From CBDUQI01 sp965369325 (GTDB taxonomy: Bacteria; Pseudomonadota; Gammaproteobacteria; Steroidobacterales; JBCBZW01), in NCBI GenBank assembly GCA_965369325.1, contig CBDUQI010000253.1:1-7475 (forward strand): DNA of 7,475 bases. The letters are read 5' to 3'. Of the stretch, positions 1 to 6,295 are shown piece after piece. A program made the position numbers and the translations under genes. How positions within the stretch are numbered: the stretch's first letter is position 1; each line of letters starts with the position of its first letter. The notes under the pieces were generated by a model. It saw only the letters and a program-made list of their open reading frames with translations. It was not told where the DNA came from and did no database searches.

Positions 1-602
1 CCCTCCCGGTCGCCGCGTTCTCTCCCGGCTTTCCCGCCGGGCTGTCGCCGATGCCGACGCGGCTGGCGGAGATCCATGCGTCGGTCGCCGCCGGGGCCCG
101 CGAGATCGACATCGTGATCTCCCGTCGTCATGCGCTGCTGGGCAACTGGCAGGCGCTGTACGAGGAGGTGCGTGCCTTTCGCGAAGCCTGTGGCGATGCG
201 CACCTTAAAGCGATTCTGGCGACCGGGCAGCTCGGCAGTTACAGCACCGTGGCCAAAGCCTCTATGGTCACCATGATGGCGGGCGCTGATTTTATTAAGA
301 CCTCCACCGGGATGGAGACCGTGAACGCCACGCTGCCGGTCAGCCTGGTGATGTTGCGGATGATTCGCGAGTACTACCAGCACGATGGCTACCAGGTGGG
401 GTTTAAACCGGCGGGCGGCATTTCAAGCGCCAAGCTGGCGCTGCAGTACCTGGTGCTGGTGAAGGAGGAGTTGGGCAATCATTGGCTGCAACCGGAGCTA
501 CTGCGCTTTGGTGCCTCCAGCTTGCTGGGCGACATCGAACGACAACTGGAGCATCAGGCCACCGGCCGATACTCGGCGGCCCACCGTCATCCTGCGGGGT
601 AA
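1..602 (+). CDS. deoC: Deoxyribose-phosphate aldolase (DERA), 3' part, 5' end outside window
   Basis: DERA cleaves 2-deoxy-D-ribose-5-phosphate into acetaldehyde and glyceraldehyde-3-phosphate in the cytoplasm, the last step of deoxynucleoside breakdown. The frame is already open at base 3 and runs through to TAA at 600-602, giving about 200 residues. The ATG at 51 is internal, because family-typical sequence (GFPAG, then TRLAEIHA) spans it. Visible motifs are EIDIVISRR, whose Asp is the usual proton-relay residue, the Schiff-base lysine in FIKTSTG (codon 297-299), and the second conserved lysine in GFKPAGG (codon 405-407). The long VNAT/KEELG/DIERQ stretch and the TGRYSAAH tail resemble human DERA more than E. 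coli DeoC. Human DERA is about 318 residues, so roughly 120 N-terminal residues lie outside the window. ALDH16 follows 27 bp downstream, which suggests an operon in which the acetaldehyde is oxidised. Confidence 0.96.
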   Translation, partial: LPVAAFSPGFPAGLSPMPTRLAEIHASVAAGAREIDIVISRRHALLGNWQALYEEVRAFREACGDAHLKAILATGQLGSYSTVAKASMVTMMAGADFIKTSTGMETVNATLPVSLVMLRMIREYYQHDGYQVGFKPAGGISSAKLALQYLVLVKEELGNHWLQPELLRFGASSLLGDIERQLEHQATGRYSAAHRHPAG

Positions 603-629
603 TCCGCGCGAGGCACTAGCGAGCAATTC

Positions 630-3044
630 ATGAGCGACATCGCGGACATCTTCGACAGCATGCAATACGGCCCGGCACCCGAGGCGGCGGAGTTTGTGCA
701 CGCATGGCTGAAGGCACGCCAGCAACCGGCGGGGCATTTTATCAGCGGCACCTGGCACGGCGCGGGTGATGAAAACGCACAAAGCATCACCAGCCACAAT
801 CCATCCGACGGCACCGTGCTGGCGCACCTGTCCAGCGCAGGCGCACAGGACGTCGATCGCGCCGTGCAGGCCGCGCACGAAGCCGGCCCCGCATGGCGGG
901 CGTTAAGTGACTACCAGCGCGCGAAATACCTCTACGCGCTCGCCCGGCTGATCCAAAAGAACTCGCGCTTCCTGGCCGTGCTGGACACACTGGACAACGG
1001 CAAGCCGATTCGCGAGACGCGCGATATCGACATTCCGCTGGCCGCGCGGCACTTCTACTACCACGCCGGCTGGGCGCAACTGCGCACGCGCGAGTTTGCT
1101 GGCCACGATCCACTGGGCGTGGTCGCACAGATCATCCCCTGGAACTTCCCCTTCCTCATGTTGAGTTGGAAGATCGCCCCGGCACTGGCCGCCGGCAATA
1201 CGGTGGTGCTCAAACCCGCCGAGTACACTAGCCTGTCTGGGTTGTACTTTGCCCAGTTGTGCATGGAGGCAGGCCTGCCTGACGGGGTGGTCAACATCAT
1301 CACCGGCGACGGGCAAACCGGTGCCCTCCTGGTGGACCATCCACAAGTGGCCAAAGTTGCCTTCACAGGCTCCACCGAGGTGGGCCGGCTGATTCGCGCG
1401 CGCACCGCCGGCAGCGGCAAAGCCCTGTCGTTGGAGCTGGGCGGCAAATCACCGTTTGTGGTGTTTGAAGATGCCGATCTGGACGCGGCCGTCGAGGGCC
1501 TGGTGGATGCCATCTTCTTCAACCAGGGCGAGGTTTGTTGCGCCGGCTCGCGGCTGCTGGTGCAGGAGAGCATTGAGGCGGCGCTGACCGAGAAGCTCAA
1601 GGCCCGGCTGGGCAGTTTTCGCATCGGCGACCCGCTGGATAAAACGGTCGACATGGGCGCCCTCGCCGATCCGGTACAGCAACAACGCATTACCACCCTA
1701 GTAAATCAGGCGGTGAGCGAAGGGGCCACGCTTTGGCACGCGCCGGTACCGTGCCCGGCGCAGGGCTGCTACTACCCACCCACGCTGCTCAGCAATGTCG
1801 CCCCCGCCAACATCGCCATGCGCGAGGAGATCTTCGGGCCGGTGCTCAGCATGATGAGCTTTCGCACGCCGGACGAGGCGCTGAGTCTGGCAAACAATAC
1901 GCGGTACGGGCTCGCCGCCAGCATCTGGTCAGAGAACCTGTCGCGCGCGCTGGCGTTAGCACAGGGAGTGAAAGCGGGCGTGGTGTGGATTAATTGCACC
2001 AATCAGTTTGACGCGGGCGTCGGGTTTGGCGGCTATCGCGAATCCGGCTACGGCCGCGAGGGTGGCCGGGAGGGGATGTACGAGTACCTGGCACGCCGCG
2101 GCACCTGGTTGCGGGACAAGCAAGACAAAGCGCAGTACCAGCATGAACCGCAGCTGGCGATGGTTGCACCAGAGTCGCAGACAGGCCCCGCCGTGCAGGC
2201 GCTGGACAAAACGCCAAAACACTACATTGGCGGCAAGCAGGCGCGCCCGGATGGCGGCACCACCCTGGCGGTGAGCAATGCGGCAGGCAAACTGGCCGGG
2301 CGCATCGCACTCGGTAACAGAAAAGACATTCGCAACGCCGTCGAGGCCGCATTCAAGGCGGCGGCATGGTCCGCCAGCACTGCCCACACGCGCGCGCAGA
2401 TTCTTTACTTCCTGGCCGAAAATCTGGACTACCGCGCGGATGAGTTTGCCCGCGAGATAAAAACCCTCTGCGGGGTTAGCTTGAGTAAAGCACGGCGCGA
2501 AGTCAGCGCCAGCATAAGTCGGCTGTTTAGTTACGCCGCACTCGCAGACAAACACGAAGGCCGTGTGCAGGAGCCGCCAGCGCGTGCTTATGTTATCGCC
2601 GCGCGCGAACCGGTGGGTATCTTGGCCGCCGTCTGCCCGGACCAACTGCCACTGCTAGGCCTGGTCTCGCTGCTGGCACCGGCGATGGCCGCGGGTAACC
2701 GCAGTGTGATTGTGCCCTCCGCCCGTTACGGCTTGCTGGCCGCTTTGTTTTATCAGGTGCTGGAAACCTCGGACGTGCCCGCCGGGGTCGTCAACCTAGT
2801 GACCGGTGAGCGCGATGTGCTCAGCGCCACGCTGGCCGAGCACGACCAGGTGGATACGATGTGGTATTTCGGGCACGCGCGCGGCGCACGCCAGGTTGAG
2901 ACGGCGGCTTGCGCAAACATGAAACGCACCTGGGTGAATCACGGGCGTGCGCTGGACTGGTGGTCACAACAGCACGGCGAGGGTCGGCATTTTTTACGCG
3001 CGTGTACTCAGGTAAAGAACATCTGGATGCCGCACGGCGATTGA
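630..3044 (+). CDS. Tandem-domain aldehyde dehydrogenase, ALDH16 family
   Basis: This 804-residue protein has two ALDH domains in tandem, the architecture and length of ALDH16 (human ALDH16A1 is about 802 residues). Domain 1 (about 30-490) carries a full active site: PWNFP with the oxyanion Asn172, the cofactor-binding KPAE Lys195, the FTGSTEVG loop 245-252, general base Glu269 in LELGG, catalytic Cys303 in NQGEVCCAGSR, and Glu400 in EEIFGPV. Domain 2 (about 525-795) keeps the ALDH fold signature (EPVGILAAV, LAPAMAAGN, VPAGVVNLVTG). It has PDQLP in place of PWNFP, no KPAE lysine, no FTGST loop and no GQxC cysteine, so it is predicted to be non-catalytic and structural. Bacterial ALDH16 members with a domain-1 Cys are known to be active NAD-linked enzymes. 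Position after deoC suggests acetaldehyde as substrate, an inference from context. The ATG at 630 has only weak purine-rich sequence upstream (around 610-623). Confidence 0.94.
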   Translation: MSDIADIFDSMQYGPAPEAAEFVHAWLKARQQPAGHFISGTWHGAGDENAQSITSHNPSDGTVLAHLSSAGAQDVDRAVQAAHEAGPAWRALSDYQRAKYLYALARLIQKNSRFLAVLDTLDNGKPIRETRDIDIPLAARHFYYHAGWAQLRTREFAGHDPLGVVAQIIPWNFPFLMLSWKIAPALAAGNTVVLKPAEYTSLSGLYFAQLCMEAGLPDGVVNIITGDGQTGALLVDHPQVAKVAFTGSTEVGRLIRARTAGSGKALSLELGGKSPFVVFEDADLDAAVEGLVDAIFFNQGEVCCAGSRLLVQESIEAALTEKLKARLGSFRIGDPLDKTVDMGALADPVQQQRITTLVNQAVSEGATLWHAPVPCPAQGCYYPPTLLSNVAPANIAMREEIFGPVLSMMSFRTPDEALSLANNTRYGLAASIWSENLSRALALAQGVKAGVVWINCTNQFDAGVGFGGYRESGYGREGGREGMYEYLARRGTWLRDKQDKAQYQHEPQLAMVAPESQTGPAVQALDKTPKHYIGGKQARPDGGTTLAVSNAAGKLAGRIALGNRKDIRNAVEAAFKAAAWSASTAHTRAQILYFLAENLDYRADEFAREIKTLCGVSLSKARREVSASISRLFSYAALADKHEGRVQEPPARAYVIAAREPVGILAAVCPDQLPLLGLVSLLAPAMAAGNRSVIVPSARYGLLAALFYQVLETSDVPAGVVNLVTGERDVLSATLAEHDQVDTMWYFGHARGARQVETAACANMKRTWVNHGRALDWWSQQHGEGRHFLRACTQVKNIWMPHGD

Positions 3045-3082
3045 ATGCTGGCCTGAAACAAAGGGCAGTGATAGAATAAAGA

Positions 3083-4540
3083 ATGTTAAGACACCTTCAG
3101 CACCTCGCCTCCGACCTCACCCCCTGCGACGACGCCACCTGCGTACAACAACGCCTCTCGCAACTGTATGACAGCAGCATTCGCCGTATCACTGCGGATT
3201 TTCAGCGCTATGCCAACGGTCAACTAGAAGGCCGTGCCAAACCGGCGCACTATCCGCTGCTGGCCGTTGAGGTCGACGACCAGACACGCCCGAGCAAATC
3301 ACGCCTGGCCTACGGCAAAGTGGCCGCGACCGGTTTGCACGTCACCACGGTTACCCGGCCACAGTTATTCGAAAGTTACCTGGCCGAACAGCTTAAGTTA
3401 CTGCAATCCAACCACGGGGCACGACTGCACGTGGGGCTTAGCAACACGCCTATTCCACTGACCTTCGCGATGGAACATCTCACCGCGCAACTGAGTGTGA
3501 AGCAACGGCTGGGGCTATCGCAGCACTTTGTGCTGCCAGACCTTGCCGCCACACACGATGAGATTGTGGACGGCAGCTACACACGCCTGCCCGACGGGGT
3601 AATGCCCATCTCGCTATTCCCCGCCGAACGGGTGGACTACTCACTGCACCGGCTGCGTCATTACACCGCAACGAGTCCGGAGCACTTCCAGCGTTTTGTG
3701 TTGTTTACCAATTATCAGCGCTACGTGGATGAGTTCCAGCAATACGGCATTGCGCAGGTACGCGCAGGCAAATACCACCGCTTTGTCACGCCTGGCGACA
3801 TTGAGTTCCGCCGCGACGGCGACCCCGATCTGCCAACGATAAAGAAGATGCCGCAAATGCCTGCCTATCATCTAGCGCGCAAAGACGGCAACGGCATTAC
3901 GCTGATCAACATCGGCGTGGGCCCGTCCAACGCCAAGACCATCACCGACCATGTGGCGGTACTGCGCCCGCACGTTTGGTTGATGATCGGGCACTGCGGC
4001 GGGCTGCGGCGCAGCCAGCGGCTTGGGGACTACGTCCTGGCGCATGCGTATCTGCGCGACGATCACGTGCTGGATCAGGTACTGCCGCCGGAGATCCCGT
4101 TGCCAACCATCGCCGAGGTACAACTGGCGCTGGCCGATGCGGTCGCCGAGAAAGCGCAGGGTGAAGGGTTAAAGCTGAAAGATCGTTTGCGCACCGGCAC
4201 CATCTTTACCACTGACGATCGCAACTGGGAGTTGCGTTACCACACACTGGCTCAGCGCTTTAACCAGTCGCGTGCCATCGGCATCGATATGGAGTCCGCC
4301 ACCATAGCCACCAATGGTTATCGCTTTAGAGTGCCGTACGGCACGCTGCTGTGTGTCTCGGATCGCCCGCTGCATGGCGAAATAAAACTACCCGACATGG
4401 CCGACGCATTTTATGAAGAGCGAGTGAGCCAGCATCTGGAGGTGGGCATCCGGACACTGGAGCTGCTGCGCGAAGCCGCCGTCGACGGCACTCTGCACTC
4501 ACGCAAACTGCGAAGCTTCACCGAACCGGCGTTCCGCTAA
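3083..4540 (+). CDS. amn: AMP nucleosidase
   Basis: Amn hydrolyses AMP to adenine and ribose-5-phosphate, controlling AMP level and feeding purine salvage. The product is 485 residues; E. coli Amn is about 484. The N-terminal regulatory AMP-nucleosidase domain covers roughly 20-190 (TRPQLFESYL, RVDYSLHRLRHYT, FVLFTNYQRYVDEF). The C-terminal nucleoside-phosphorylase-like catalytic domain covers about 255-465, with INIGVGPSNAKTITDH (275-290), WLMIGHCGGLR (299-309), AHAYLRDDHVLD, TTDDRNWELRY, IDMESATIA (401-409) and LLCVSDRPLHGEIKLP, where Asp427 is the expected catalytic acid. The C-terminal LHSRKLRSFTEPAFR closely matches the E. coli ending. An in-frame TAA at 3077-3079 prevents any earlier start, so ATG 3083 is the first possible one. 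Its Shine-Dalgarno is poor (AAAG three bases away; AAAGGG about 18 bases away). It follows ALDH16 by 38 bp and probably shares its transcript. Confidence 0.97.
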   Translation: MLRHLQHLASDLTPCDDATCVQQRLSQLYDSSIRRITADFQRYANGQLEGRAKPAHYPLLAVEVDDQTRPSKSRLAYGKVAATGLHVTTVTRPQLFESYLAEQLKLLQSNHGARLHVGLSNTPIPLTFAMEHLTAQLSVKQRLGLSQHFVLPDLAATHDEIVDGSYTRLPDGVMPISLFPAERVDYSLHRLRHYTATSPEHFQRFVLFTNYQRYVDEFQQYGIAQVRAGKYHRFVTPGDIEFRRDGDPDLPTIKKMPQMPAYHLARKDGNGITLINIGVGPSNAKTITDHVAVLRPHVWLMIGHCGGLRRSQRLGDYVLAHAYLRDDHVLDQVLPPEIPLPTIAEVQLALADAVAEKAQGEGLKLKDRLRTGTIFTTDDRNWELRYHTLAQRFNQSRAIGIDMESATIATNGYRFRVPYGTLLCVSDRPLHGEIKLPDMADAFYEERVSQHLEVGIRTLELLREAAVDGTLHSRKLRSFTEPAFR

Positions 4541-4545
4541 CCACA

Positions 4546-4569
4546 CCGCCGTAGCGGCCGCTACAGCGG
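4546..4569. terminator. Palindrome at convergent gene junction, candidate bidirectional terminator
   Basis: Positions 4551-4564 read GTAGCGGCCGCTAC, a perfect 14-bp palindrome. Beyond one mismatched pair (C4550/A4565) it extends as CCGC (4546-4549) against GCGG (4566-4569), so 24 bp are self-complementary with one mismatch. It can fold as a GC-rich hairpin with GGCC at the tip. It starts 5 bp after the amn stop and covers the last codons and stop of the LOG gene (4561-4563 on the minus strand). This is the place for a terminator shared by two convergent operons. No T-tract follows on either strand, so it is not a canonical intrinsic terminator. It may instead act as a weak stop or an mRNA 3'-end stabiliser. 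Confidence 0.5.
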
Positions 4570-5139
4570 ATCCAGGCTTTGCACCTTGGGCGTGCTGGCC
4601 GGCTTGTACGCCAGCACCTGCTCCAGCACATCGACCGCAGAATCGCCGTGGATCAGCATCTGCCGGTGCTGCGCTCTTAGAAAGCCTTCAGCGACCATGT
4701 TGTCCACCATCCCAATCAATGCTGCCCAGTACGCATCCACGTCCAGCAGCGCCAGTGGTTTACGGTGATACCCAATCTGGCCCCAGGTCCAAACCTCGAA
4801 CAACTCCTCCAGCGTACCGATGCCGCCGGGAAGCGAAATAAAACCATCGGATAGTTCCGACATCATCGCCTTACGCTCATGCATAGAGCCAACGATATGC
4901 AGTTCGCTCAGCCCGTCGTGGGCGATCTCGCGTGCACTCAGAGCCTTGGGCAACACGCCAATCACCTCCGCACCACCCGCCAGTGCCGCGTTCGCCACCG
5001 TGCCCATCAGGCCGACGGCCGCGCCCCCGTACACGAGCCCGATGCCACGCTCGGCCAGCAAGCTACCGAGTGCTGTTGCCGCCTGCGCGTAAACCGGGCG
5101 CTCACCCACTGAGGAGCCACAAAATACACACAGCCTCAT
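4561..5139 (-). CDS. LOG-family nucleoside 5'-monophosphate phosphoribohydrolase (TIGR00730 type)
   Basis: This 192-residue cytoplasmic protein has a Rossmann-like LOG fold. Family members remove the base from nucleoside 5'-monophosphates (AMP, or cytokinin riboside monophosphates in plants and some bacteria), giving free base and ribose-5-phosphate. Seen are the N-terminal MRLCVFCGSS, LVYGGAAVGLMG (35-46), GVLPKAL (61-67), MHERKAMM with Arg89, and PGGIGTLEE with Glu112; this Arg and Glu are the expected catalytic pair. The length fits the short (type I) class of about 190-200 residues. Many databases label this family 'lysine decarboxylase', which is a misannotation. I chose ATG 5139 because MRLCVFCGSS is the usual family start, a GGGGAAGG Shine-Dalgarno lies just upstream, and the ATG overlaps the deaminase stop as ATGA. 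The in-frame ATG at 5175 would add 12 atypical residues inside the deaminase gene. The cytokinin role is unsupported here; purine or pyrimidine salvage fits better. Confidence 0.93.
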   Translation of the reverse strand: MRLCVFCGSSVGERPVYAQAATALGSLLAERGIGLVYGGAAVGLMGTVANAALAGGAEVIGVLPKALSAREIAHDGLSELHIVGSMHERKAMMSELSDGFISLPGGIGTLEELFEVWTWGQIGYHRKPLALLDVDAYWAALIGMVDNMVAEGFLRAQHRQMLIHGDSAVDVLEQVLAYKPASTPKVQSLDPL

Positions 5140-6173
5140 TTGCCTTCCCCAGGCGTTGCGGTCACTGGCGACCAATCATCCAACCGCTGGCGTAGGTGCT
5201 GCTTGAGCGCATCGTCGCAGAAGGCCCCATTGACAGCATTGCGAGTGAACTGCAGCATCTGTTGGTCGCTCAATGCGTGCGCCTGGGCGATTTTCGCGTA
5301 CTCGCGCCCGATCGTGGTAAAGAAAAACGGTGGATCATCGGAGTTTAGCGTCGCCTGCAGTCCGTCTTGCAGGTACCGCACAACCGGGTGGGCTGCGTAG
5401 TCGCCCGTCACGCCCAGGCAGATATTGGAACTGGGGCACAACTCCAGCACCTGCCCCTCTTCGCGCAACCGGTCAACCAGCGCGGCATCCTCGCACGCAC
5501 GCACGCCGTGGCCGATGCGGCTCACGCCAAGCTCGTCGATCACTGCGCGGATGCTGGACGGGCCGTCGTGCTCGCCGGCATGCGCGGTCAGTGCCAGCCC
5601 GGCGTCGTTCGCAATCGCGAATGCCCGTTTGAACTGCGCCGGCTGATGCGCATTTTCATCGCCCGCCATTCCAAAACCAGTCACCATCGGGTGTGGTGAA
5701 TCGGCGGCCAGTGTTGCCGTGCGCTCTGCCTGCTCCGGACCCAGGTGACGCACGCAGGTCACCAACATGCGCCCAGCAATGCCAAAGTGCGCCTGGGCGT
5801 CGTCCATCGCCTGCGCTATCGCATCCACCATATCGCGGTACGGCAAGCCGTAACGTTGGCCGTGCTCCGGCGAGATAAATACCTCGGCGTAGATCACACC
5901 CTCGCGGGCGCTGTGCTCGTAGTAGGCATGAGTGATATCGTAGTAATCGCGTTGGGTGCGCACCGCAGTAGACATCGCATCATAGCAATCCAGAAAGCCG
6001 AGAAAATCCTGCCAGATATAGACGCCGTCATCGTCAATCAAACCGCCAATATCGAGGCCATGTCGTTGCGCCAGCGAGGTGGCCAGCGCCGGTGTAATGG
6101 TGCCCTCAAGATGGCAATGCAACTCGGCTTTCGGCAGCAAAGAGGGCTTGTCGGGCGAAGCTGATCGGTTCAT
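5136..6173 (-). CDS. add: Adenosine deaminase family protein (adenosine or adenine deaminase)
   Basis: This zinc-dependent amidohydrolase of 345 residues removes the 6-amino group of adenosine (giving inosine) or adenine (giving hypoxanthine). All expected active-site residues are visible: metal ligands His19 and His21 in LPKAELHCHLEGT, His198 and catalytic Glu201 in TAHAGE, His222 in IGHGVRA, and Asp279-Asp280 in LNSDDPPFF. The substrate-loop glycine lies in GFGMAGDE (166-173). The motif form (HGVRA, SDDPPFF, and LGVTGDYAAHP at 253-262) resembles add genes of alphaproteobacterial nucleoside clusters. The Pseudomonas-type adenine deaminase shares some of these features, so the substrate is not settled by sequence alone. 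ATG 6173 is the first start after an in-frame TGA (6194-6192) and has no clear Shine-Dalgarno. The gene is upstream of, and coupled to, the LOG gene. Amn nearby yields adenine, which would suit adenine deamination. Confidence 0.92.
   Translation of the reverse strand: MNRSASPDKPSLLPKAELHCHLEGTITPALATSLAQRHGLDIGGLIDDDGVYIWQDFLGFLDCYDAMSTAVRTQRDYYDITHAYYEHSAREGVIYAEVFISPEHGQRYGLPYRDMVDAIAQAMDDAQAHFGIAGRMLVTCVRHLGPEQAERTATLAADSPHPMVTGFGMAGDENAHQPAQFKRAFAIANDAGLALTAHAGEHDGPSSIRAVIDELGVSRIGHGVRACEDAALVDRLREEGQVLELCPSSNICLGVTGDYAAHPVVRYLQDGLQATLNSDDPPFFFTTIGREYAKIAQAHALSDQQMLQFTRNAVNGAFCDDALKQHLRQRLDDWSPVTATPGEGK
5137..5150 (-). promoter_or_regulatory. Shine-Dalgarno and ATGA coupled start of the LOG gene
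   Basis: Read on the minus strand, GGGGAAGG (5150-5143) and CAA precede ATG (5139-5137). The ATG shares bases with the TGA stop (5138-5136) of the upstream deaminase. This arrangement usually means translational coupling, with ribosomes ending the deaminase reinitiating on the LOG gene. It decides the LOG start and argues that the two proteins are made together. Confidence 0.8.
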
Positions 6174-6211
6174 GGGCGCAAACGTAACATATCAGCGGTG
6201 TCACATGCTGC

Positions 6212-6229
6212 CTGTCGCAATGGCGACAG
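6212..6229. repeat. 7-bp inverted repeat with 4-base loop
   Basis: CTGTCGC (6212-6218), loop AATG, then GCGACAG (6223-6229) is a perfect inverted repeat. It lies 39-56 bp upstream of the deaminase start, so it could be an operator for the deaminase promoter or a hairpin in its leader if transcription starts further right. No known regulator motif is recognised. Confidence 0.45.
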
Positions 6230-6246
6230 CGATCCTTGATCCCAAA

Positions 6247-6258
6247 CCCGTGCACGGG
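6247..6258. promoter_or_regulatory. 12-bp perfect palindrome, candidate operator
   Basis: CCCGTGCACGGG is perfectly palindromic and lies 38-49 bp upstream of the acyl-CoA dehydrogenase ATG. It fills the end of the spacer between the tentative -35 (6236-6241) and -10 (6259-6264), where a bound dimeric repressor would block polymerase. I do not recognise it as the site of a known regulator such as FadR or PsrA. A 12-bp palindrome somewhere in 122 bp is expected by chance a few percent of the time. Confidence 0.35.
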
Positions 6259-6295
6259 CAAAGTGTTCGGCCAAACTCACCCTCAGGACAGCACC

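Larger units (their letters stand above)
6174..6295. promoter_or_regulatory. Divergent intergenic region between deaminase and acyl-CoA dehydrogenase
   Basis: These 122 bp must hold the start signals for the minus-strand deaminase/LOG operon and, unless transcription comes from elsewhere, for the plus-strand acyl-CoA dehydrogenase. Two inverted repeats sit in it (6212-6229 and 6247-6258). For the plus strand, TTGATC (6236-6241) and CAAAGT (6259-6264) lie 17 bp apart and could be a -35/-10 pair, but the -10 matches consensus at only three of six bases. A Shine-Dalgarno AGGA (6285-6288) precedes ATG 6296 by 7 bp. On the minus strand, TATGTT (just upstream of the deaminase) is -10-like but has no well-spaced -35. 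Confidence 0.4.

Noticed and set aside
51..602. ATG 51 as the true deoC start, giving a 183-residue enzyme
   Set aside because: Conserved DERA sequence is in frame upstream from base 3, so the gene begins before the window.
1058..1696. Minus-strand open frame of 212 codons opposite ALDH16
   Set aside because: It lies wholly antisense to a conserved catalytic domain, has Ser/Arg-rich low-complexity content and matches no family I recognise; it is a product of high GC content.
1956..2645. Minus-strand open frame of 229 codons opposite the ALDH16 second domain
   Set aside because: It is antisense to a continuous conserved gene, with no recognisable domain and no convincing start signal.
630..3044. 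Artificial fusion of two aldehyde dehydrogenase genes or a missing stop
   Set aside because: The two-domain layout, total length and loss of active-site residues in domain 2 match the natural ALDH16 family.
3045..3082. Separate promoter for amn, with TAGAAT (3072-3077) as a -10 box
   Set aside because: No -35 is visible at suitable spacing and the gap is only 38 bp; co-transcription with ALDH16 is simpler.
4561..5139. Lysine decarboxylase, as LOG proteins are often labelled
   Set aside because: There is no PLP-binding decarboxylase sequence; the PGGIGTLEE motif defines the LOG phosphoribohydrolase family.
5137..5175. Upstream in-frame ATG at 5175 as the LOG start, giving 204 residues
   Set aside because: The 12 extra residues are not family-like and lie inside the deaminase gene; ATG 5139 has a strong Shine-Dalgarno and the ATGA overlap.
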